A stretch of 64,000 nucleotides of DNA from Epiperipatus broadwayi (lineage: Eukaryota; Onychophora; Udeonychophora; Euonychophora; Peripatidae), in contig JAQFVV010006216.1 of the NCBI GenBank assembly GCA_028023455.1, forward strand, positions 1,898,445 to 1,962,444, in the 5' to 3' direction. The translations under genes were made by a program, and so were the position numbers. Below are positions 1-14,389 of this stretch, piece after piece. The notes beneath the pieces are model-generated. The model had not been told where the DNA came from and did not search any database. It worked only from the letters and a program-made list of their open reading frames with translations. Position 1 is the first letter of the stretch. Each line of letters begins with the position of its first letter.

Positions 1-1860
1 GAGATATACTATCGGACAGACCAAACCCAATAGCAATGCACATAACTATCGGGATACAGTCAATAATTTAACATGAATAATATAAAGTAAATGTTCTATC
101 AGTATTTAATAGTTATTAGAGTCAGTCTCCTATCAGAACATATACTCTGAATAAACCAAATGATACTTTATTGAAGGACTATCTCATTAAACATATTAAT
201 AATAACACAAGAGTAAACAATCTCAGGGGTTTTAAACTAAACTCTTGTGCAAGATAAAAGTTTAAGTTACCTCATAAATGATTGCTTGGATGAATAAACA
301 AGTGAGTGATATCTTGGTCGACCATAAGATAACTACCTTATATTCAGTCTTAGCATAAAAAAATATATTAATTTAAAGATTTATTAACTAATCTAAATTT
401 AAACTAATTATGGCCTATTACCCAGGACATCACTTGAGCTGAGAAAAGGACAAGGATACTTTTCATGCCTTTCCATATACTCACAGACAACCTACTTATA
501 AAATTAAATGCAAATGGATATTAATTTTAAAATATACAAGATAATATAGGATCATATGAAGTTTTAAACAAAGTAAATACTCATCTGAATCACTAATATT
601 TTTCATTTCCCATTGTATAATCTTCAGGCTGAGAAGATATAATAATTACTTAAAATCAATTTTAAAATAAATATTCTATTAAGTATCTGTAATTATGTGA
701 TTATCTGTTACTGTGATTCAATCTGAGAATCACAATGATAAGCATAACTTTATCATTTTAAATCAGTATAAAAAAATATTTTATATACTTTGTGAAATTT
801 TTGTGAACCTTTGGAACTCAAGACAATATCATAAAAAAAAAAAATAAACAGAAAATAAACTTTTAAAATAATAATAAATTTGGTTTATTAATAACAATAA
901 ATAATAAATATTTACAAAAAATTATTGGAACAAACATTGCCACGATAATGCTGTTATCTTTTAAACATTTTGACTAACAATCTTTATTTTGACTTACAGA
1001 AATTGCAACAATTTATTTGACTAAAGTCACTGATTATTCCTCTTTAACTCTCTTTTTTTAACTGTTTATTTTAATAAACAAAATAAATAAATAAATAAAT
1101 AATTACAAGAGTAAATAGAGGCTATTTGATATTTAATTCTATCCAAATAATCTTCTTAAAATATTAAGGATTCTAAATCTCTTTACTTTAATTATAATGG
1201 TATGAGTTTAACAAACATAACCTTAAGTTTAATTGACACAATTCATAATACTGTGGTGACATTTAACAACCAGAATAATATACTAATAGGTTTATATTGA
1301 ATACCATAAGCTAAGTAAAAGCTAAGCTGGGACTAGCATATACAGCATAAATTTTAAAATTATCATTAATTACATGTACACTATTAAGATTATAGCAGGT
1401 GATGCATTTAAGTAAATCTAAGTTAAATTTAAATTCAATTAGATACATGGGTCACTCATCAGAGGTCATTTATACACATATTTCAAGAAATTCTGCTCAC
1501 ATAAAATTATTACACCAAAAGTTTTAACATTGAGATTTAAAAGTCTTACAATTCCATTGACAAAATACTCTGGATGAACATATTAAACTTAATATGTGTG
1601 ATTGTTACTTATAACCATATGCATAATCTACATACTTAAAACTAAATATAAATTATTGTTGGTTGGTTTGTCGATGATAAAACTATCATATCAGCACAAT
1701 TCAAACCTTGATATACCTTTAAGCTTTAAAAAATAGCTAAATACAACCTGAAGAAACAAAGTTTCTCAAACAAATATATCTTGTCATTACATATCTAAAA
1801 CAAATGCAACATCACCTACTGTGGTGGAAAATAACATTAATACATCATGAGTGATAGGCC
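1..1860. other. A+T-rich stretch without recognisable features
   Basis: I see no open frame of note, no transposon motif and no RNA gene. Short runs such as (AAAT)n near 1080-1100 are the only structure. Confidence 0.6.
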
Positions 1861-1879
1861 AAAATAAATACACATATGC

Positions 1880-2025
1880 TCTGCAGAGCTGAACAACATA
1901 AGATTGTGATGGCTTCCAAAAATACCTATTGTTGAGGCAGAAAAGAGGATGCCTGGACCTTGTCTCAGTGCATCAAGAACAGGAAAGATGCACCAGAAAA
2001 TATACATTCCTCTCCATGGGATCTA
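1880..2025 (-). other. coding-like island, unassigned
   Basis: On the minus strand a frame of about 56 codons reads MYIFWCIFPVLDALRQGPG and continues ILFSASTIGIF. Its base composition is much less A+T-rich than the surroundings. A TTTAG acceptor-like site lies before it, and a GTATTT donor-like site follows ACAATAG. The opposite strand is also open for about 25 codons. I do not recognise a family. It could be a host exon or a fragment of a repeat. The higher GC than the flanks is direct observation; coding is inference. Confidence 0.2.
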
Positions 2026-2160
2026 AACATTTCAAAATATGTAATTACTATCACTAGAAATGCAAATATCTAATATACAAACTATCACCTCATGGAAAAG
2101 CAATAGAATAAGGATGGATGACCTTATCTACTCCACTCAGCATACTAATAACCATCTATA

Positions 2161-2256
2161 AAACCTTACTCTATGAGGCTAACAAATACTTAACTAATAA
2201 CAAGATTAAAACCTTGCTCTATGAGGCTAACAAATACTTAACTAATAACAAGATAT
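2161..2256. repeat. 48-bp tandem duplication (2 copies)
   Basis: A 48-bp unit, starting AAACCTTACTCTATGAGG and ending near AACAAGAT, is present twice back to back with one clear difference (TTACT versus TTGCT). It looks like a recent slippage or unequal-exchange duplication. Confidence 0.95.
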
Positions 2257-5200
2257 CAACATCACTTTAAGTGATTATGTCATCATCAAGAATTTTAAAA
2301 TGCAATGCATATATTCAAAGTCAGAATCAACAATGCAAATTATGTCAACTGACTATATAAGAACTACTTAAAAATTAAATGCATACAAAATTCTAGGCCA
2401 AAGTACAATGCACACATAATAAAATATTAAATATTAAAATATAGTGGCTAGTGGACATTTAAAAGACTGCGAATTAAGTGCAAGAAAATTAATTCTCAAT
2501 GTGTACATAAATAAAATATTTGTAGTTGTTATTAAGGTAGCATTTATAAACCAAATGAATGGAAAATTCTCTGATAAACCTCTTTGGCTGTTTTACATAA
2601 AACTGAGTGAAATATCATACATTTAAACTAGCTCAGAGTGAGATATTAAAATTTCCAGGGATAAAAAAATGATTAAAATATATGTTAACTTGTTAAATGC
2701 TTAATCATATGTAATAATAATATTACCTGAGAATAGTAGAATGTCTAATCATTCTAATAAACTCATTAAAACTAAAAATATATAAATTAAATTACCTGGC
2801 ATAAAGTAAATATAGCATAAATATTTTTCCGGTTTCTTTTTTTTAAAAAAACAACAACAATAAAACAAACACTTTAGTTCATAGTTTCAGCTTCATTCAT
2901 ACTGACTTTCCAGTAAATACATAGATATTATTTATTGAATATTATTTATATGACTGTGTGAAGCTTCTGGTCAAAACATTTAATTTATATATGGCAAAGA
3001 TTTGCCAAACAAAATATATTCAATAGTTCTTTAAAGTTAATGCAATTCTTCCTTTAAAGATTTTTTTTTTTTACTTTTTATATGCAATATAATAAACATA
3101 ATAATAATACTAATAAAATAAGAAGAAGCCGGCAATAAATGGTAGGTAAAACAAATGATTCAGCTGATAATATCATTATGGGATCCCAGGTTTACTTAGA
3201 CAATAATACAGCTTCAATTTCATTCCATTTCTTTTTATATTCTTTTTTTTTTTTTAAGAACACATTTTTAAGCAGTTTTTCTTTTTTTTTTTAATTTACT
3301 CGCATACAATGTTTTAAGATGCTTCTAAATAATTTCTCTGTACTCTTCTTAAAATAAGACTGGGAGTAGTTTACAAGTAGAAAATTCAATCCGTTTAATG
3401 AGTTAGAATAAAATATGACAATTTTAAGTATAGGTATAAGCAATATTTCAGTTTATTATAACTATACTATAAACATTTTACAGACAGTGTAAAACATTTT
3501 TATAAAACTACTTTAGAAGCAGGTAATTAACATAACGAATAATGTTTTTTTTAGTTAATGTCAGGCATAATTAATATAATGTTGGAACAGCTAGAAAAAG
3601 AATTAACACAAGGATATTGAAGCTTTTAAAATATATAATTAAGTCACTACATATTCTTTTAACTTTTCCTCATTTAAGTTTTATTTTATTTAATGAATAA
3701 CTGAATAAATTTAGACTATATAGTTTAGTGCAATAACAGTCATTTAAACATAAATAAAATAGCTGTCTATGTTTAAAATTCATTTCATAGAAGATATAAT
3801 TTATGTGGTTAGTGGTGAAGATAGCACAAATAAAATTTTCTCCTAGCATTTTTATGATAGTTTTTAAAAGTTAACTGAAAGTTCAATGACAAGAAACTGG
3901 TTACCTATTCTCTTTAGCAGTCACTCATTGTAGTCTTGAAATAATTAAATATATAATTTACAATACTTTTGTTTAAAAAAATAAGCTTTTAAAATAATTA
4001 ATACTTGTTCTAGAGAAGAAAAGACTTCAAGAAAATTCAGGATTCCACAACTCTTAAAATATAATAAAACCTTTCTTTTATATTCATCTTTCTATTTCTC
4101 CTCCCAAAATTTTCATGTCAATTTCTTTTAAAACATCCAATAAACATAATTTTTTTTTAACTGTAATTTTTTTTTAAACCAGCTGGAAAAACAATCGATT
4201 AATAAATGATGTCAGTTTGATCTAAATGTTTGAATATCATGTGGTTTAACAATCTTAAATTAAAAGTTAATAATTAGTTTTTTATATAATCTTAATCAAA
4301 AAATGTATTACATAAAATAAAAATAGAAATACTGATATAAAATTAAAACTGGTCTCATTTATCAAAGACTTTTTAAATATTTAATTATAATGATTTTATT
4401 CATTCATTTTTTAAAATTAATAATGCAGCTAATTATTTATTCACTTTCTTCTCACCTCTCTATACATGCACACACACAGAAAAGTGACCCCTTACTTGAT
4501 CTCCATTATTTAATTATAATTTTTAATGATTACAATTAAAAAAATATTTGAGAATAACTTTTAACAAGTTAAGTTCTACTTTACATTAAAGATTAAATTA
4601 TTACCTGAATGTTTTAAGAAAATTAAAGATTAATTTTAAATCAATTTTATATTATCTACTCTATTTATAATATTAGCTCATTTATTAGCTACAAACTAAA
4701 AATAAATAAACAAAAGTTATGTTATAACATACTTAACATTATCTATTATCATTTTAAATACTAACTTAAATATTTATTTTGAGAAAAATGCTATCTTACA
4801 TCTTAAACACAACTAACTACAAATATATAACTTACTTTGCACATAAAATTATATCAATTTACTAAATATCACAACACTACCAAATATTATTACATCCTAT
4901 TCATTAATTAACTAATTTCTTCTTTTTTATCATTATTTTTTTTAAAAATAGATAATTGGACAAAATGGTTAAGCTAATATAAATTCTGGTAGCTATTGGG
5001 ACTAACTGGAACTTCACTGAGATGCTATATATTGTACCCTTACTTCTCGATGTATAATATAATTTGAAATACGACTAGCTTAATTAAATTATAATGCTTA
5101 ATTAAAATTTGCATATCTATCTTTAATATACTTTTATATTATCATATTCGAATTAAATTTGTTATTAATTATCAAAATCAATATATTTCTATAATATGTA

Positions 5201-8200
5201 CTAATTAAATAAGTATTTATTAAAATCATGAGACTGTGAAGTAAAGTTACAAAGCAATAAGTAGATTTACATTGAGTCAATATCTTCCAAGACATTGTTT
5301 CAATGGCATAAGAATACTATCACCTCTTTATTAACTTACTACTACCTCTATAGCATTCTTATGGCTTTTAAATAAAATAAACTATCTTTAATAATAATAA
5401 AATAAATAAATCTTAACTTTTAATTTTAAAAATATAATTAAATAATCTCAGGTTCTTCTAATTATCTTAAAGTAATGATAATTCATGTAAATAAGTATGA
5501 TAAGGGATTTTATATCAAACCTAAATACACCTAACTTATTCTAATAATAATAATACTAATACAATACTAATCTTAGGGTATAACTTAATCTTATCTATTT
5601 CTGTTATATTATTAAGTATTAAATAAATAAATAATCATATGTATATCTTTTATTTTCATATAGTATCTTAATTTTGGAATAGATCAAAATTTTATAATTT
5701 AATAATCTGTGGCAATAAATAATATTGTATTCTTATATTATGCATTATAATTACTCCATGACCATTGTAATATGATGTATTAATGTCAATCAATTCTTAT
5801 AAAATGATATCAAGAAAATATTGTGTTTATTTCTAATACCAATAATAAATTCATATTGTGCAAATATTATGTTTGTTCAAATTATCTGTTGTCAAATGCT
5901 GTGGTGCGAAATAATGAACTCGACACACTTTTAAAACAAATTAAACAAATTTATTTACATTAACTTTGATTAAGAATTTATTTACAATATTTACAGTTCA
6001 AATTAGGAAAACAAAAGAAAATAAAAATAAGAAAATAATAATACAAGATGTTTACACTGTTATTAGCTCATACTCCCAATAAGTAATTATACATTCTTTA
6101 AAATGCTGTACTAATAACACTGAAGTATGTTTCCAAAACTTAGATTTTAAACAAGCATCAGTAAACCTCAATTATTACATAGAAAAATTTATGTAAACAA
6201 TATTTATGTAGCATATGTAAACAATTAAACTTTACTAATTAAATTGCTACATCACTTAAGTATTACTGTTATGCATTTCATCATGTACTAGTATGTGCTT
6301 ACTTTACTATCAGCATTACTTTAATAGCATAATATAGAAAAACTAATGTATCTTTGTAATGTAATAACAATAATTGATTATAATTTATATTTCACTTAAT
6401 GCAATCCATGCTACATGTTTTATCAAATATGCATTACATATATGTACTGTTAGATAATAATATTTAAATTATTCATTAATTTCCAATTCATAAAGTATTA
6501 CATTAGATAAATTTTATGATTCTTTTCTGTGTGAAATTATTACTTTACTTTATGTGATATTCTACTCCTTCTTAATAAACTTTTATCTACAAAACATCCT
6601 CTAAACTTATTTAAAATTCCGGGAAAACAACCTTCAACTTTAAATAACCACTAATTATCCAAACTATTTATACTACGTCATCTACATTCAGTAAACCTTT
6701 AATTCAAACATAAACTTCTACATAAAACTTAACTTAATTTGTCCAATAAAATAAAAATAAAATATAGACTTTTAACTCTCTTCCTAATTTGCAATAAAAA
6801 AAATAATTACTTATAAATAATAAATATAATTCTAATACTATAACATAAAAAACAATATCAAAATTTATTAACGAAAGAATCATATAATTATTTCTAAGCT
6901 TCTTATGTAATGTTGCATCGTATTTATTTCATAAATTCAAATTATGCATATTTAAATAAAACTGTCACTGCCAATATAATGTGTGTGTATTTTTTAAAAT
7001 AATCATACATTCATTCAAAATAACATATCATTCGGTTAATCTAAAGAAAACATATTAAATACATTAAAATTATTATTATTATACAATTTTTACCATCAAT
7101 AATGATTTAATGTACAGTCCATCTTCCAATATTCTTCGGAATTACAGCTTCATAAAATAATTCACATTTACACTCACGATCATTCTTTAACATATTACGT
7201 TTTATATTAATTATAAAATAAACTTATGCAATTAATTATTATATTACTTTAGTTATTATTTTAAGAAATGTACCTATCTTATTTTTAATAGATTAATACT
7301 ATTTAACTTTTATATTAGATAAATAAAACAAAATTCCAGCGATGTTTCCTTTTCACCATAAAGTTCTTTAATCGTAGGCACATATTCACTAGAACACCAT
7401 TTCCTGTTTCCAGTCCACCACGTGTTTTTTTAAAAGTTTATGAAAAACGAAAACGTTCTTTTAAAACAAAATAAAAGTTAATTTTTCCATAAGAAATAAA
7501 ACAAATTAAAATAGTTTATAGGATCCTGTTTTAATTCTTTCTAGAATATTATTCAAAGTTATTATTTTAAATTAGTCTATAGTTTATGAAAAATTATCAT
7601 TTAATTATTTTAAATTGACTGGGACGTCCACATATTTCTTGCGCATTTTTTAACAAAACATCCAGGTAAGAATAAGTTTCTTTATTTATAAACGACCAGC
7701 GTTTAAATTATTTTAATATAATAATTTTATTATATTAAAATTTTTAGCTAATTATATTTCAATTGACTTGCCTTTAAAATTATCAACATTCAGTCTTTTA
7801 AACATAAAGACTTAACAAGGCAAGTATTTATAAAACTACTTTTATTTCTAATATCTTTACTCAAGATATACATTTAAGTTTATAGCTTGCAAAAATACTT
7901 TCTTTACACAAAAGTATTTATTCTTTAAAATATCTATTTTCTAATAGTCAATAGTAATTAGCTTTTAAAATTATATACTGTCCAAAATACTATTTTTTTT
8001 CCATCTCGTAATTTTCCGAACTAATCCAGCGTTTGTCATACTTCTAGTATAAAGTTTCCGATATATTTTCACTATATATGATGTTCCCATGACCATTTGC
8101 ATGTAAATTGAGCTTAATATAGAGACGACTGATAGGGAAAATTAAATTAACACTGCAGGTCTATCATTTAAAACTTTTATAAATTATTTACAATGACACT

Positions 8201-9760
8201 CTTATAATTTTAAAAAAAATGATTTTAGAGCGTCTATAAATTTACTTAGCTATTTTTTTAATAGCACAATTAACTTGAAAATTCAATCACAGAGTCCCCT
8301 CCTAACAATTGAATTGAGCTTTTATACCGGAAGAAACTTCCCATTTGATTGGTACATTTAAACAATCAATTTGCTGGCTTATTTACATATTTACCAACAA
8401 CACAAAATTAAAAATAAATAATGACTTATTTAATATTTAATATTTATTACATTATTAAATTTTTAAAATAATCCTTATCGTTTATTTAAATTTATTAAAC
8501 ACTTTTAAAATATACTCTTACTTGATTTTAATTTTAACTTTTATAAAATTATTTAAAATAAACTAAGTCTTTTTTTATACGTTATATTTTTAAAACAATA
8601 TTTTAAAATCAGATTTAATATTTTACATTGAATATCTTTATTTTTATCTCATGATAACTCACGTATTATTTATAAATTTTACAACATGATTTTTAAAATA
8701 GTTTTGCAACTTTGCTAAATAACTTCCAAGCATGTTTGTGTATATTTAACTAACATCTGTTTCTTCAACACAAGAAACGCTTGTTATAATCTAAAAATAA
8801 CTAACAATTGCATTTTTTAAAATAAATATTTTTAAAATAAATAAGATATTATAACAAATTTTTAAAATAATTATTTGATATCATTAAAATCAAATATTAA
8901 TCTTCTATTTAAGTATTTATAATAATTAAAAATATTTATATTCTTTTATATCATTATTTTATCAACAATAAATATATGTATTTAATCTTACTTGTCTTTT
9001 AAACACTTTTAGCTTTTAATACCTATTTATTAAATATATTAATGCAGTATTGATTATGGCCATTTTTTCCCAACCATATATTATAATCATCATCATTTAA
9101 AATGTCTCTCTCAATATCAGCACAATTTCACATATCAAATATTCATAGATTGCTTTAATTAAACTTTTTGAAATATTACCATAAGCAAAATTAACATCAC
9201 ATATTCAAATATATCTTAAATTCAAAATTTTTAATAGATTAGCACAAAATTAGATGGTGACCCATACAAAAGGGCACAATATATATATATATATAAATGC
9301 TTGTTAAATATGTCATGTGTACACACACACACACTCCAATATCAGATAAATATTAAATTAAATAATGCACTTTAAATAATTTATTTAAATTTAATAATAT
9401 TTAATATTTCTTTGTGTAAATAATTATTTAGGTCAATTATATTTGTAGCATTTTAATTTGTAAATTCTAAAATCTGTTTTTTAACTTTTAAATGTATAAA
9501 TTTACAAAAATAGAAATTCCCCTGCTTAAGTAAAATTGCAAAGTCATAGTGAATGGGGAGAGACAACAGAATACTGAGAAATCCCTAAAAGCTTTTAATT
9601 AATTTTAAGAAGTGCATGCATTATAATTAGGTCATAAGTAAAATACAAAAGAACGTATTAAGCAAAATTCTCAGATTGAAAGTACAAACTGAACATGTGC
9701 TTCTAATGCATTAAATTACCTATGGTATTACTTGTGGACCTAAAAGGAAATAACTATGTA
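2257..9760. other. long A+T-rich stretch, no gene seen
   Basis: About 7.5 kb of low-complexity A+T-rich sequence. It has many TTTTAAA motifs and homopolymer T or A runs (for example near 3061, 3242 and 3280). No convincing exon, transposon domain or RNA gene was found on either strand. Confidence 0.6.
9278..9334. repeat. (AT)n and (AC)n microsatellites
   Basis: An (AT)n tract at about 9278-9294 is followed by an (AC)n tract at about 9320-9334. Confidence 0.9.
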
Positions 9761-10190
9761 ATGTCAGATGGATCCGCAAGATAAGAGAAAAGAAAGAAAA
9801 AGAGTATATAATGTCAGAACTTTATATTTGTAGGTTGGCTCTCTTTCCTTGGTTTGATTTGTTGGCTTTTTTTCCTTTTCTTGTATTTGGTGTCTCGCTG
9901 AAATATTATTTATTAAATTATGCTGTTCATGTTATATTTGGCCATGTTTGAGGAGTAATCATGCTGTTTTCCTCTGGAGGATGGAAAATGCACTGGACCC
10001 CCTGCTTGCTTAAAAATAAACTGAATTATTGCTAAATCCATATGCTGCTACCTGATCAAAATGCTGCTAACAACATGAAATGAACTGTTGAAGAAAAACT
10101 GCTGCTTAATATTCAATGGACTAGAAATGATCATTTGGAAATGTGCACACTTCATCTGAATTCAAAGGTAACCGGTACCCAAAATCGTTA
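9761..10190. other. mixed-composition island, unassigned
   Basis: This stretch is richer in G and C than its flanks and repeats the word CTGCT many times (10040-10110). It ends in a donor-like AAAG|GTAACC on the plus strand at about 10168. Frames are short. It may be an untranslated exon or an old repeat. Confidence 0.25.
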
Positions 10191-10908
10191 AGAACTCTAA
10201 CTCTATTAACTTTAAAGCTATAGCTCATATCTCAAATCTATATTTACATATAATTTTCTTATTATTTAAACTCTTTTGAAACTATAAGAATTAAGAATAT
10301 GTAACTCTATTAACTGTTTAATTAATATACGATTTTTCTCTTTTTAACTTGGGTATCCATTTATTCTTATCTATTTAGTTATGTAATTAATTTGATGCCT
10401 AAATAATTTCCGATCTAGACCATTAGCTTTATTAAATATTAACTTACGTAGTCTTTGCCAAAATGTGTGAAATCATTGAAACAGTATATTATAACAAATT
10501 CATTTGATATTGATAAAGCTGCTAGCTCAGGAATTATCTATCCTTATTTGTAAATAATTTATTGGTTGGATGCATTGGCATTTTATATTACTATGTCCCC
10601 CCCCCTCCCTTTATTATATTGTATTTAAATAAAGTGCCATGACCATAGAGATGCATCCTACTTTCATGATTAGTTATTAATGCAGGTGTACTATAATTCA
10701 GTGTGGACCGATATCTCAGCTTGGCAATAGAAATAAGATAGAATTTAATCTCCTCTCTTTTATTATTATTAATTGGTTTATATTTGATTTACCTATATTT
10801 GTTAAAGCAATATCTGGTTATTTGAGGGCTTGCAAATAAAGAACTCATAAATGTGGGCCTTGGGAGTGAATTATCATTTTTAAGTGATTATTTAATATAA
10901 ATATTACT

Positions 10909-11148
10909 ATGTTCTATAAGTGTGAAGCCTTGGAAATCACCGGATACCTATGCTCAAGGGTATCGTTCCACTCCCATACAGAAGGAGCAAATTTAGAAGT
11001 GCTCCAATGGATAGCTGAGTCCATCATGCGGTCAGGTAGTAATAGCAGCAGAAGTTTCAATACATGTGAAACTGCAATTATGATTGGTCTCATAGGATCC
11101 CCGGCAGAAAGCCCACCCATGAGTTTTATATTTCCCAATGGTTCATAA
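10909..11148. other. island with open frames on both strands, unassigned
   Basis: About 240 bp are open on the plus strand (79 codons) and almost fully open on the minus strand (74 codons). Composition is clearly less A+T-rich than the neighbourhood. The minus peptide contains LSAGDPMRPIIIAVSHV, and the plus peptide contains GANLEVLQWIAESIMRSGS. Neither matches a family I know. Low stop density on both strands follows partly from the higher GC, so coding on either strand is unproven. It may be a transposon fragment. Confidence 0.2.
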
Positions 11149-11689
11149 CATCATAATTCGCTACTTAATTATTACTTAGCATCTCTACGAATACCTCCCC
11201 ATCCATTTAATTATCTTTTCATTATATGCATATGATTACATTTTCCAGGTCTTCCACGTTATCTCCCCTCCAATAACAGGCCCTTTAGAATTAGTTACAC
11301 AGATAAGTTTTGAATATATAATCTATTGCAAGGTGAGTATATTCATGACTGCATATATTGTTAAACACTTACCTCACATGATAGCTATTATCATTAATAT
11401 TAGGCATGGAATAAATGTGGGTCCATTAAATATCCAAAAAAGCCAGACCAAATAAATAAAGTTATAATAATAATTTAATTTTGTATAAAAAGTTTCGGAA
11501 ATTACTGAACTTGAGATGTAACTGCATTTTAGATTAATATTAAACATATATAGTATTTTAATTATAACTGTGTCCATATGTCTCTTCCTTAATAGCCTAT
11601 AGCCATGGTGTCTCACATCGAAATAATTTAAGTCTAGAAAGGGCATTCATTAGGATAATAGTAATAATTTTAAATAGTTAGATAGTCTC

Positions 11690-11860
11690 TTGCATCTCCC
11701 TGACTCCTGTGGCCTAAAAAGATGTTTGCTAATGTGGTGGAGGTATGTTGTCCCATAGTGATGTTGTGTAGTCAGTCTCCTAGGTTTGAACCCAATACTG
11801 CAGGCCCTGAATCCACCTGTGGTGCTGCTCTGCGAACGTAGTGGAAGGATTGTGCAACTA
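11690..11860 (+). repeat. possible tRNA-derived SINE fragment
   Basis: A GC-richer segment carries TAGGTTTGAACCCAA, which resembles a Pol III B box (consensus GGTTCGANTCC), at about 11789. A weak A-box-like TGTGGTGGAGG lies about 50 bp upstream. No target duplication was identified. This is inferred from the box alone. Confidence 0.2.
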
Positions 11861-13838
11861 GTTAATGAGACATACGAATTTTGACCATTAAATTAGCTGG
11901 AAAGTTAAAAGTGTGAAATGAATATATGAGGGATAGTTAATAAAACAGAATAATTATCAACAGCTCTTAGTTAATATGGTTTGATTCCTAAGGTTTTATT
12001 AAATAAATGACTAATAAGTGACTTATAAAGCTAAAGTTAAGAGTCAGTAGCATCAAAAAGCATATATTTCTATCAAAAGATGGAATAAATTTTAAAAATT
12101 TACATAATCATTTGTTATCTTATTAATGTATCATTGTATAAAATAATTATTAATAATTGCAGTAAAATGGAAATAACTTAAAACAATGTAAATTTAGACA
12201 GTTGAGATATTTCAATATTAAGTTCATGCGAAGTTACTGTATGATAAAGGCATGTAAATCGATTACAACCTATTTAATACAAATGAAGTTGGATTGTACT
12301 ATCTGTAGCAATTATAAAATCCATTGTAAATATAAATTTTGTTAAGTTTGTTATTGGATTGCAACGATGTTGTTACATTAAAGTTTATAATTTTTAAAGT
12401 TGATAATTTTGTTAATAAAGGTCATTTTGTTATTTTCATTTGGTGTAGTATCTTAATGATCACGGTATTCATTGAATCCAGAAATTTTTAATAATACACG
12501 TTACAAATAAATATTTGATACTCATTAAAATTACAGATACATAAAAATGTTTAACTATTGAATTGATAATTCTTAGAAAATACAAAAATCACTTTCAAAG
12601 AAACATTAATCATTTGCTTTATAAATTATTATAATTTAAACTGCAAAGATAATGAAGAAAAATTACATTCAGATTAGTTGTTGTTATTTCCATTTTAATA
12701 AATGTATTATGATGTTGATGAATATCTTGGATGGACATAAAATCCCATTTCCACTCATGGTATTCGAATGTGCTCCTAGTTAATGGTAATATAGTTCAAA
12801 ATTTAGTGTGATATGATATTTTATATTAGTTAACTATTTATTAATTTATAAAATATTATTATTGTTAGTTAATGAAAAGTAGATATTAGCTCATAAATTA
12901 AGTGTATGTCTACTTATGGTAATCGCTAGAATAGCACTCATCGATCAACAACGTATTCATAAAATCATTAGTAAAAATTTTGCATTCCTTAAAAAAACCT
13001 TGAGATCATAATATTCCAATTTTAAATTAATAATTCACAGATTTATTACTAGAAATATAATGTGGCATTGTGAATTAATAAGATTGATAAAACTAACTAA
13101 TTATTCCATGTAGATAGGATCATGACAATACAATGATAAAAAATTTAAAGACATTAAAGTTTATTGAAGAAGGAGAGTATAAAAAATTTCTTATTAGAAA
13201 AAAATTAATTGTAACCAGGTTGCTTGGTGATTTAAGTGGGGAATTCTGATAGCGCTAAAGTGTTGCAAAAGTGAGTTATTAGTAATGTTTTATAATGTGT
13301 ATTATTGGGATAATTCTCAGTGTTCTAGGCATGAATTGCCAAAGCAATTGCAGAAACCTGAGCTTTAGCCCAAGTGTGGTCATTGTTGCTTAATATTTTT
13401 TGAGATATTAAAGCTGAGTCATTCCTGAAAAAATGTTGATCTTTTGTCTATCAAATTGAATTGGCTTTCTCATGCTGAATTTTATTCTATTTAATAATAT
13501 CTTTGTAAGATTTAAAACAGTTGTCTGCAAAAATTTGTTGTCTGGCATGTGTTCAATTTATGTTATCATTATATTCATAAAAACACGATGATCAAGTCAG
13601 TCTGTCCATTACCTTTCAGATTACAAGTTTATGGGCTTTATTATATACAATCTTGGTCATCTACCAATCTACCATGCATTCATATATCATCTCTCTTGTA
13701 GGGAAAGGTTGCAATATATATATGTTATCTACAGTAAATTCAAATACTTTTTTAATATTAATTATAAAGTAATCAAAAAAATATCAATGTTATTGAATTT
13801 TTGATTATAACTTTGCAATCTGGTAATGACAGATTTGT

Positions 13839-14389
13839 TTAACAAAGAATTTTTACTGTTTTTAATTCTATTTTAAATATACACTCATTAACATCAATAA
13901 TTTTTTTTAAGAAAACCATAGCTTTTTTTAGTCTTCTTTCAGTTAGTATTGTTTTAAGATTTAAATTTTCTCCCTTTATTAGCTTAATAAATGTTTTCTC
14001 TACATTAGAAATTTTAGATTGAATATAAATCAAATTCCATATAAAAAAACTATAGTCCAAAAAGTGTACAAGAGAAAGGAATAACATGTATTTTTTATAA
14101 AAAAATAAAATCTCAAAATACATCCCATCCATCTATATGCTTTATTTATAATATATTATATATGCTCATTAAAAGTAAAATTAGAAAATATAATTCCTAG
14201 ATCAGAAACAACATCTTTGTATATTGTAAGTGTATGGTCCCAATCTATTAAAAACAAAGAGGGTCTGAAACAAAACATAATTAAAGGTATGTAATGATCC
14301 ACCAGAAGAGGGAGAACACATCTCACTATGGTTGGAACTAGTGTCTTCAGGTAGGATGCTGTGAATGACTCGACGAAGTACCTAACCAA
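13839..14389 (-). pseudogene. LINE reverse transcriptase, C-terminal fragment (CR1/Jockey-like)
   Basis: Two adjacent minus-strand frames match the region after the catalytic core of CR1/Jockey-type LINE reverse transcriptases. The upstream frame (14389-14156) ends VVSDLGIIFSNFTFNEHI, corresponding to the family's VKDLGV-x-FD...F-x-EHI signature. The next frame (14132-13839) carries FLDYSFFIWNLIY, corresponding to the ...LEYAS-x-VWNP-x-Y signature. It continues ISNVEKTFIKLI, corresponding to IE-x-VQ-x-x-FTK-x-I. The order and spacing are those of the family; the frames are shifted and the catalytic YADD region is missing. The first half of the upstream frame does not fit and may be other sequence. 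This is a dead 5'-truncated copy. Confidence 0.7.

Larger units (their letters stand above)
10191..13838. other. mostly featureless A+T-rich stretch
   Basis: It includes the coding-like island at 10.9 kb and the B-box-bearing segment at 11.7 kb listed separately. A C9 run lies near 10597. I see nothing else that can be named. Confidence 0.5.
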
